Shown here piece after piece: positions 22,908 to 28,937 of a stretch of DNA of 32,091 nucleotides. The DNA is from an uncultured Anaerolineales bacterium (GTDB taxonomy: Bacteria; Chloroflexota; Anaerolineae; Anaerolineales; UBA4823). The stretch covers positions 1-32,091 of the forward strand of contig CAIQJJ010000729.1 in NCBI GenBank assembly GCA_903872065.1, given 5' to 3'. Position 1 is the first letter of the stretch, and each line of letters begins with the position of its first letter. The notes under the pieces are model-generated. The model saw nothing but the letters and a program-made list of their open reading frames with translations, ran no database searches and had not been told where the DNA came from. Both the position numbers and the translations under genes were made by a program.

Positions 22908-24185
22908 CTACTCCATCAGACGTGGATACTTACGCATTAATAAGGCTGCCGCGAGCATAAAAACTCCCCCTGCCACCCCCGCCAGGCGCACCCCCAACGG
23001 CCCATAGGGATCACTGCGCCCGCGCCCGACAAGCAGCAGCAGTGGCAGCAATAAAGAAGCCGCGCCCACAAAAATTTGCTCCAATACTTTGGAAGCTGCC
23101 ACATACATGCCCTCGCGGCGTTGACCGGTGCGGTAGGCGTCTTCATCGGTGATCTCGGCCAAAAACGCCGACGAAAGCACTACTGCTCCTGAAATGGCGG
23201 CCGCCTGCAAAACCGCCCATGAAATGCACTGCGCCTTCAACGAGAAAAGCCAACGATCAGAGATCAGCCAGATACATGGAAAGATGCAGGCCGCAGCAAC
23301 CAATGAGGCGATGTACACGCGCCGCTTGCCCAGGCGCCGCGTAAGGCGCGTCACCAACGGGTAACAAAGCAGCGAAACAAAGACAGAGGGCAAGTAAAAA
23401 TAGATGGTATCGGCCTGGTTGAGCAAACAGACCTCGGTGATCAAAAATGAGGAGATATTTTGCACCAACATGGAAGTCATCATGTACAATGACCAGGCCA
23501 GGGCAAAATACAAAAAGGCGCGGTTGACCAAAATCAGGCGCAAGGCCTGCAAAAAGTGCAGCGGCTGGCGAGGAGCCGAGGCCAGGCCCTGACCTCTGGA
23601 CAGCCAGACCGCGCCGGACGGGGACAGGAAAGCCAGCAAGGCAATCAACGCATACGTTAAAGCCATGCGCTGAGTCCCCCAGGCTTCTAACAAAATGCCG
23701 GACATACCGCCGGCAATAAACCCCAACAACAACAATCCCGACTGCCAGGCCGAAAGCTGCGCCCGCTGCACATCCGTGACAGCCAATTCAGGCAGAAGCG
23801 CCTGGTAAGGCACCTGGTAAAAGGCCAGCGCGACACGGTACAACACCATCATAACCAAAAGATAGACCAGATTCCAGGCTGATTGCCCCGCCAGGGGGGG
23901 CAGCCACAGGGAAAAAAAGAGCGCCGCGACCAGAAAGGCAAAGCCGAATAAGAAAGGCAGCCGCCTGCCCCAGGCCGAACGGAAATGGTCGGAGAAATAT
24001 CCGATCCAGGGGGTAATTAAGGCCGCAACCAGGTAGCCGCAAAAGAAGGCCAGGCCATATAAACTGGCGGGCAAGCGCGCCTGGCCATTGGGAGGTAAAT
24101 AAAAGTATAACAACCAGTTTCCTATCACCAGGCTGGTGACAGACAGACCAAAAGAGCCAAAACCGTACAGCAAAGAACGCAGCAT
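22908..24185 (-). CDS. GPH/MelB-type MFS transporter, first gene of the terpenoid operon
   Basis: A 425-aa, 12-TM major facilitator of the glycoside-pentoside-hexuronide type. It shows LITPWIGYFSDHFRSAWGRRLPFLFG (the GPH loop with the conserved D...GRR), VPYQALLPELA, LGKRRVYIASLV in the second half and FLAEITDEDAYRTGQRREGMY, a typical GPH stretch. Members import sugars with Na+/H+, but homologues in natural-product clusters may move glycosylated products. Start ATG 24185 is 6 nt from a TAGAAT -10, hence probably leaderless. It is first in the operon and carries no clue to its direction of transport; export or uptake of the terpenoid glycoside is inference. Confidence 0.88.
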   Translation of the reverse strand: MLRSLLYGFGSFGLSVTSLVIGNWLLYFYLPPNGQARLPASLYGLAFFCGYLVAALITPWIGYFSDHFRSAWGRRLPFLFGFAFLVAALFFSLWLPPLAGQSAWNLVYLLVMMVLYRVALAFYQVPYQALLPELAVTDVQRAQLSAWQSGLLLLGFIAGGMSGILLEAWGTQRMALTYALIALLAFLSPSGAVWLSRGQGLASAPRQPLHFLQALRLILVNRAFLYFALAWSLYMMTSMLVQNISSFLITEVCLLNQADTIYFYLPSVFVSLLCYPLVTRLTRRLGKRRVYIASLVAAACIFPCIWLISDRWLFSLKAQCISWAVLQAAAISGAVVLSSAFLAEITDEDAYRTGQRREGMYVAASKVLEQIFVGAASLLLPLLLLVGRGRSDPYGPLGVRLAGVAGGVFMLAAALLMRKYPRLME

Positions 24186-24243
24186 AAAATAATTCTACAT
24201 CATTTAAGCTTTTCGGAGAAAGCTTTTCGGCTATAATAAAGAT
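24186..24243. promoter_or_regulatory. 58-bp divergent promoter region with a direct repeat between the terpenoid operon and the response regulator
   Basis: Plus strand: TATAAT (24232-24237) lies 6 nt before ATG 24244. Minus strand: TAGAAT (24192-24197) lies 6 nt before ATG 24185. Both genes appear leaderless. Between the two -10s, the 11-mer AAGCTTTTCGG occurs twice (24206-24216 and 24220-24230), 14 bp apart, just upstream of the plus-strand -10. I read it as a likely operator shared by both promoters. Confidence 0.65.
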
Positions 24244-24618
24244 ATGGATACTACGAAACCTCTTGCTTTAATTGTTGAAGACGATAAAAACCTGGCGCTG
24301 GCTTTTGGCGAAGCGTTGGAGGATGCCGGCTACGAAGTAGAAATCATCTTCGATGGGCAAACCGCGCTGGATCGCCTGGCAGTGGTTACGCCGGCGATGG
24401 TTGTGCTGGACCTGCACATCCCGCATGTGCGCGGTGCGGATGTGCTGCGTCACATTCGCCGCGAGGCGCGCCTGGCAAAGATCAGGGTGATCGTCGCAAC
24501 GGCGGACGATATGGAAGCTTCTCGCCTGGGTGAACTGGCCAACCTGGTGCTGCTCAAGCCGATCGGCTACCAACAACTGCGCGATTTATCCGCGCGCTTA
24601 CGTCCACGGCAACTGTAG
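24244..24618 (+). CDS. Receiver-only (CheY-like) response regulator
   Basis: A 124-aa single receiver domain without an output domain. Visible residues are the acidic pair in IVEDDKN, phospho-Asp 56 in MVVLDLHIPHV, Thr in VIVATADDME and Lys 105 in LLKPIGYQQL. It is divergently transcribed from the operon carrying the sensor kinase, so it is the best local phosphorylation partner. With no DNA-binding domain it cannot repress or activate directly; it could pass phosphate on, or control another protein. The leaderless start is described in the promoter entry. Confidence 0.92.
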   Translation: MDTTKPLALIVEDDKNLALAFGEALEDAGYEVEIIFDGQTALDRLAVVTPAMVVLDLHIPHVRGADVLRHIRREARLAKIRVIVATADDMEASRLGELANLVLLKPIGYQQLRDLSARLRPRQL

Positions 24619-24647
24619 AGTGCAAACTGCGCCCCAAGGAAAATTGT

Positions 24648-25409
24648 ATGTACGATACCTTCAGCAGCGATTATGACCGCTTTGTCAATTGGAAGGCGCG
24701 CTTGAGTTTTGAGCTGCCCTTTATTGAACAATTGGTGCAGCCGCTAGGCGCGCCGCCGCGCCTGCTGGATGCGGCCTGCGGCACAGGCATGCACGCGATT
24801 GCTCTGGCGCAGCGCGGCTACCCCACCTGCGGAGCAGATTTAAGCGCGCCGATGATCGAGCGCGCCAGAGAAAACGCGGCTGCCGGTTCCAGCAAAGTGC
24901 GCTTCGAGACAGCCGGTTTTGGGCAACTGGCGCAAACTTTTGGCCGCCAGCAGTTTGACGCCGTGTTATGCCTGGGCAACTCACTGCCGCATGTAATCAC
25001 GGCTGAGGCGCTGACCGGCGCTCTGGCAGATTTCGCCGCCTGCCTGCGCCCTGGCGGGCTGCTGCTGGTGCAAAACCGCAATTTCGATGCGGTGATGGCC
25101 AGCAAAGAACGCTGGATGGAACCGCAAGCGCACCGCGAGGGGGATGCGGAGTGGATTTTCCTGCGCTTTTACGATTATGAACCAGAGGATTTAATCAGCT
25201 TCAATATCGTCACGCTGCGGCGAAAAGGCAGCGCGCCCTGGGAACAGCAGGTAACAACAACCCGCCTGCGCCCCCAACTGCAAGCGGGTCTGGTCACTGC
25301 ACTGCAAAGCGCCGGATTCGAACAGATAAACTGCTGGGGCAGTATGAATGGGGCGGCGTTCGAGGCGCTAAAGAGTGGGAATTTGATTGTGACGGCGTAT
25401 CGCGCGTAG
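24648..25409 (+). CDS. Class I SAM-dependent methyltransferase
   Basis: A 253-aa Rossmann-fold methyltransferase. It starts MYDTFSSDYDRFVNW, with motif I LLDAACGTGMHAIALAQRG (SAM binding), motif II near CGADLSAPMIERA and LGNSLPHVI in the catalytic region, then LRPGGLLLVQNRNFD. ATG 24648 has the Shine-Dalgarno AAGGA; the gene lies 29 nt after the receiver gene, so the two form a unit. The C-terminal lobe may bind the substrate (RFYDYEPEDLISFNIVTL). The substrate is unknown. A tailoring role on the adjacent terpenoid is possible but not shown. Transcription ends at the strong terminator after the stop. Confidence 0.9.
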   Translation: MYDTFSSDYDRFVNWKARLSFELPFIEQLVQPLGAPPRLLDAACGTGMHAIALAQRGYPTCGADLSAPMIERARENAAAGSSKVRFETAGFGQLAQTFGRQQFDAVLCLGNSLPHVITAEALTGALADFAACLRPGGLLLVQNRNFDAVMASKERWMEPQAHREGDAEWIFLRFYDYEPEDLISFNIVTLRRKGSAPWEQQVTTTRLRPQLQAGLVTALQSAGFEQINCWGSMNGAAFEALKSGNLIVTAYRA

Positions 25410-25418
25410 GCTGGATAC

Positions 25419-25456
25419 AACCCCTAAAGGTCTTTGCAGACCTTTAGGGGTTTTTA
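25419..25456 (+). terminator. Strong Rho-independent terminator overlapping the 3' end of the convergent gene
   Basis: A perfect 15-bp stem AACCCCTAAAGGTCT / AGACCTTTAGGGGTT closes on TTGC and is followed by TTT. It terminates the receiver/methyltransferase unit. The minus-strand fusion gene's last codons and TAA (25444-25446) lie within the stem. Confidence 0.92.
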
Positions 25457-26670
25457 TTTGCGGCGATTGCCGCGGCAATCGCGGCGCGAATCTGCTCAAG
25501 ATGGGCATGAGTATGCGTCTCGCCCAGCATCAGGCCATAGGCCATGCGCCAATAACTGCCTTTGCGGGCGGCAAACTCAGGCGGCCATAGACTGATAAAG
25601 GCCAAAGCTTCTGCCTGCGCTTTCTGAAATTGATCGAGCAGTTCGGGCAGGGTGGGATAGACGCTCAACAAAGCTTGAATTTGCGCCAGCACATTGCCGC
25701 CATAGTCATCCGCCCAGCGTTCGTGGCCGCCAATCACATCACTGACATAGGCGGTAAAGCCGCGCTCGCCCAGGATGAGGTGGGCCATAATCTGCTTGGC
25801 GCTCCATTCGCCAGGCGCGGGGATGAAGGAGGCTTCGGACTCGGCAACGCCGGCAAAGCACGCTTGCAGCGCGGCCAAATCCTCGGCGTACCTGGGGCGC
25901 AGCGTCTCGACAAAGACAGTGGGATCAAAAGAAATGTTGGGAATGGGACGCCCCCCCAGCCGCATGGCGACCGTTTTTTGCTCAACGCCGCGATAGAAGG
26001 CTACCTCAACCACATCGCCGGCCTGCTTGCCCTGGATGACGGAATGCAAGCTGGCAAAGTCGCTGGTGATCGTCTTCCCATCCACTGCGACGATGACATC
26101 ATTCTGCTGCAACCCGGCGGCGTGCGCCCCCAGGCCCTCCATCGTCCCGTCCAGGCGGATGCCCTGCGTGACTGGTACACCCAACCTGGCGGCGACTTGC
26201 GAATTGAACTCGCCGACCATAATCCCCAACATCGGGCGCTGCGTGATGCGCCGGTCGAGGCCGGTTTCCAAGACCGAGGCCAGGTTGAGCAGGCTGCCGC
26301 GCCAGTGACCCTGGTACATCTCGGCCTGGCCTTCCCATTTCTTGCCCAGAGGCACTTCCTGCAACAGGCGCACCAATGCGCCGCCATCCTGTTCCGTCAG
26401 TGTCACCGTGACCTGCGTCGGCCCTGGATTAGAACGTCCCGCCCAAATAAAGGTCAAGGCCTGGTTGGGCGTCAGGCTCACATAACTGCCGCTGGAGAAA
26501 AAGTCGCCTTCCCACCACAAATACATGCGCCCCCCCGGGCGCGGCAGGACGGTGGCGACATCGCACAGCCACTCGCGCAAGGCGGTAGCATTGGTGAACG
26601 CGTAATACACCTGGGCTGGCGCAGCTTTGACCCACTGTTCGACAACAACGGTTTGTTTCTTGGGAGACAT
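25444..26670 (-). CDS. SRPBCC (AHSA1-like) / PDZ / DinB triple-domain fusion protein
   Basis: A 408-aa cytoplasmic protein from ATG 26670, supported by AAGGA; the track's 26715 start has no such site. Domains in order: SRPBCC/AHSA1 (about residues 5-145: VEQWVKAAPAQVYYAFTNATALREWL, YLWWEGDFFSSGSYV, LTFIWAG, HWRGSLLNLASVLETG), then PDZ (about 150-250: GLGAHAAGLQQNDVIVAVDGKTI, DFASLHSVIQGKQAGDVVEV). A DinB-like four-helix domain ends it (about 270-400: EWSAKQIMAHLILGERGF with a putative metal His, and GETHTHAHLEQIRAAI). The order is unusual. AHSA1-like domains bind hydrophobic ligands, and DinB domains may bind metal. Its function is unknown. Confidence 0.85.
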   Translation of the reverse strand: MSPKKQTVVVEQWVKAAPAQVYYAFTNATALREWLCDVATVLPRPGGRMYLWWEGDFFSSGSYVSLTPNQALTFIWAGRSNPGPTQVTVTLTEQDGGALVRLLQEVPLGKKWEGQAEMYQGHWRGSLLNLASVLETGLDRRITQRPMLGIMVGEFNSQVAARLGVPVTQGIRLDGTMEGLGAHAAGLQQNDVIVAVDGKTITSDFASLHSVIQGKQAGDVVEVAFYRGVEQKTVAMRLGGRPIPNISFDPTVFVETLRPRYAEDLAALQACFAGVAESEASFIPAPGEWSAKQIMAHLILGERGFTAYVSDVIGGHERWADDYGGNVLAQIQALLSVYPTLPELLDQFQKAQAEALAFISLWPPEFAARKGSYWRMAYGLMLGETHTHAHLEQIRAAIAAAIAANKNP

Positions 26671-26735
26671 AGAGAATCCTTTTTGCATTTGCTCAGGCGG
26701 AGATTCTACAAACACCGCTGATGCAATCAGCTATC

Positions 26736-27173
26736 TTAACTTCCCAGCTTGAGCTTCAAATAGTTGAGAACGTAGACGATATCGGTCTCGTTGATCTTGG
26801 CAACCACAATCTCGGCCAATTTGCCGAGCAGCGGGACAGGCACTTCATACACAATATCCAACAGGAGCCTGGTTTGCGCCCCATTCATGAGCGGTTCGAA
26901 TGTCCAGGTCAAGGTGCTGGTCAAACCGCCGGTGGTCTGCGTCACCAAGCGGCGAGGGCGGACATATTCGAGATCAACACTGGAACCCTCGAGGCGCACC
27001 CCAGCCATGGCGTAATCAAATTGAAAACTATGCCCGCCATTGGCAATAATCTTAAGGTTGCGAATGTTCGACAGATTGCGCCAGATCTGCGGCAGGTTGG
27101 CGGTATCACAGATCAAATCAAACACTTTTTCAGGCGCAGCGGCAATGATGAGGTTCTTAGATAATCTGACCAT
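26736..27173 (-). CDS. SRPBCC family protein
   Basis: A 145-aa START/Bet v1-like protein with a hydrophobic ligand cavity. It starts MVRLSKNLIIAAAPEKVFDLICDTANLPQIW, the classical SRPBCC N-terminus, and ends with the long helix ETDIVYVLNYLKLKLGS. The middle has beta strands such as TSTLTWTFEPLMNG and TRLLLDIVYEVPVPLLG. No catalytic residue can be assigned. ATG 27173 has the Shine-Dalgarno GGAG. It is 65 nt upstream of the fusion gene, which also starts with an SRPBCC domain, so the pair may have arisen together and be cotranscribed. Confidence 0.9.
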   Translation of the reverse strand: MVRLSKNLIIAAAPEKVFDLICDTANLPQIWRNLSNIRNLKIIANGGHSFQFDYAMAGVRLEGSSVDLEYVRPRRLVTQTTGGLTSTLTWTFEPLMNGAQTRLLLDIVYEVPVPLLGKLAEIVVAKINETDIVYVLNYLKLKLGS

Positions 27174-27221
27174 GGCTATTTCTCCAACATCATTTATCCT
27201 ATCACCAAAATAATTTTTGCG

Positions 27222-28574
27222 CTATAGCCCCATTCCCTGAAGATCGCGCTGCTCCACCTGGCGCAGCACGGAACGGCTGCGCAACCAGAGCCAGAAGGTC
27301 TGCGCCAGTTGGCTGGTCAAGATACCCACCATACCCACGTAGAGGCCCACCACTTGTCCCCAAAGCACCCCTCCTCCCAAAATCAAGACGCTGCTCCCCA
27401 GGTATAAAACCACCGCTTCAGTAATGCCGCGTGTCTTGCGCCCATACATAATCGAACCCTGGTACCAGGATTGCAGGACACTCAACAGCGGCAAGGGCAG
27501 GGCCAGCCACAAAGCCAGCACCGCCAGGTTGGAAAGATCGCCTTGCAGGGCGGCGACCTGATCAAACCAGAAGCGCGCCAGAGGGGTGGAGACGAAGACC
27601 AACAAGGCCAGTGTGGTGGCTGCGGCAATGGCAATGGCGAAGCGCCGCAAGCTGGCAAAGGAGCCGCGCTCGTCCATCATTGCCACCACGACCTCGTTAT
27701 AGGCGGTACCTAAGCTGCGGAACATAAAGATCAGCCCGGTCAGCGGCGACCAGGCGGCCAATGAATCAATGGCCTGGGGCATACGGCTGAGGGCGGCGCT
27801 GACGAGGGGAGTCGCCAACAGCGAGATGAGCGAGGTCATGACCAATGGAAAGTAAAACGCCAAAAAACTGCGCAGGGTGAGCGGCGGTTCAACCCGCGGC
27901 GCAAAGCGTAGTTCGTTCTTCAGCACCGGACGAACCACCAGGCCGGCGTAAACCGCCTCAGCGGTGACGCCAACTGCCACCGCTGAGGCGGCGGCGACGA
28001 TGCCGGGCAAATGCAGCAGGTAGCCCACCAGAAGAGTCACGATATTGCTGCTTAAGCGGACAATCGTGCCAACGCCAACGGTGCGCGAATGGCCAAAGCG
28101 GATCAAGACCCCCTGGTGAAAGCGGCGATAAGCAATCGTCCACGTCCAGGGCAGCATGATCATCAATCCCACCCGCCCTGGTTCAATGATTTCAGCCGGC
28201 GGGCCAAACAGGGTGTGGACAAGCAGGTAATACAAAGGGGTAAAGGCGATCAGGGCGTGCAGAACGGTTAGCGCAGCGCTGACGACCATCATGAAACGAT
28301 AGATTTTGCGATAGGAGGCCCAATCTTTGCTCAAGGCGGTGCTGGCCGAGAGCAGCATGATGATCGGCGATTCGATGATCATCGCCAGGGGGAAAACGAT
28401 CCCGCCGTAAGCCGCCAAATGAATCTTGGGATCGGGCAGCCGGGCGACCGCGGCGCTCACGGCGGGCAATTCCGCGCCCATCAACAGCCAACTGGCAGCC
28501 AATGGCCACCAGGTGGCAAAGATGCGGGGGACGAAATGAGTAGCTAAAGGGCGAGGGGGTTGGGAGGATGACAT
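27222..28574 (-). CDS. 12-TM MATE/ANK-like exporter (MOP superfamily)
   Basis: A 450-aa polytopic protein with about 12 TM helices in two similar halves. The first half opens WWPLAASWLLMGAELPAVSAAVARLPDP and contains FPLAMIIESPIIMLLSAST, YRRFHQGVLIRFGHSRTVGVGT and a following helix. The second half repeats the pattern with FYFPLVMTSLISLLATPLVSAALSRMP and FMFRSLGTAYNEVVVAMMDERG. This resembles MATE exporters and, more loosely, the ANK pyrophosphate/nucleotide exporter group. The substrate cannot be named. The -10 TATAAT is 7 nt from the ATG, so it is probably leaderless. Its 3' end is 48 nt from the SRPBCC gene, which may be cotranscribed. Confidence 0.8.
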   Translation of the reverse strand: MSSSQPPRPLATHFVPRIFATWWPLAASWLLMGAELPAVSAAVARLPDPKIHLAAYGGIVFPLAMIIESPIIMLLSASTALSKDWASYRKIYRFMMVVSAALTVLHALIAFTPLYYLLVHTLFGPPAEIIEPGRVGLMIMLPWTWTIAYRRFHQGVLIRFGHSRTVGVGTIVRLSSNIVTLLVGYLLHLPGIVAAASAVAVGVTAEAVYAGLVVRPVLKNELRFAPRVEPPLTLRSFLAFYFPLVMTSLISLLATPLVSAALSRMPQAIDSLAAWSPLTGLIFMFRSLGTAYNEVVVAMMDERGSFASLRRFAIAIAAATTLALLVFVSTPLARFWFDQVAALQGDLSNLAVLALWLALPLPLLSVLQSWYQGSIMYGRKTRGITEAVVLYLGSSVLILGGGVLWGQVVGLYVGMVGILTSQLAQTFWLWLRSRSVLRQVEQRDLQGMGL

Positions 28575-28581
28575 GGGCGGA

Positions 28582-28587
28582 ATTATA
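28582..28587 (-). promoter_or_regulatory. -10 element of the MATE/ANK-like gene (leaderless)
   Basis: Consensus TATAAT on the minus strand, preceded by GGG, lies 7 nt before ATG 28574. No Shine-Dalgarno is available in so short a leader. Confidence 0.55.
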
Positions 28588-28620
28588 CCCCGCCCTACTC
28601 CCGCTTAAGACACCTGAAAA

Positions 28621-28812
28621 TCATTCGCTGGGAATGACGATCCAGCCGATCAGGTAAAGCAAGAAGCCCGGCACGCCGCCAGGGAGCAGAGCGAGCAGCA
28701 TGGCAAAGCGGAACCAAAAGGGTGAAATGCCAAAGAACTCGCCCAGGCCGCCACAGACGCCAGCCAGGATGCGGTTGCGACGCGAACGACGTAAAACTTT
28801 GTTATCAGACAT
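28621..28812 (-). CDS. PspC domain protein
   Basis: A 63-aa PspC-type inner membrane protein. ATG 28812 has a clear Shine-Dalgarno (GGAGG); the track's 28941 start overlaps the preceding gene and lies far upstream of it. It reads MSDNKVLRRSRRNRILAGVCGGLGEFFGI and then one TM helix (FRFAMLLALLPGGVPGFLLYLIGWIVI). The GVCGGLGE...G signature is characteristic of PspC. It probably responds to envelope or membrane stress with a partner elsewhere. It is not linked to a PspA gene here. Confidence 0.93.
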   Translation of the reverse strand: MSDNKVLRRSRRNRILAGVCGGLGEFFGISPFWFRFAMLLALLPGGVPGFLLYLIGWIVIPSE

Positions 28813-28937
28813 GGGGAACCTCCATAAAAACTTTTCTCTTGTGTTTCTATTCAATCTTACGCTCTCGGCAGAGAAAAGTTGCAATAAATCCTGAGATACC
28901 CTATTGGAAACAGGCTTAAATCGTACGCGTAAGGCCA

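Noticed and set aside
17709-24185. Reading the cyclase as squalene-hopene or sterol cyclase
   Set aside because: It is about 100 residues shorter than hopene cyclases and has only the N- and C-terminal QW-like motifs; the STAYDTAW start and NVHVLGAL block match class II diterpene cyclases instead.
25630-26721. 363-aa + strand ORF opposite the SRPBCC-PDZ-DinB fusion
   Set aside because: It mirrors a GC-rich coding strand and has no recognisable domain, while the minus-strand frame shows three domains and a good ribosome binding site.
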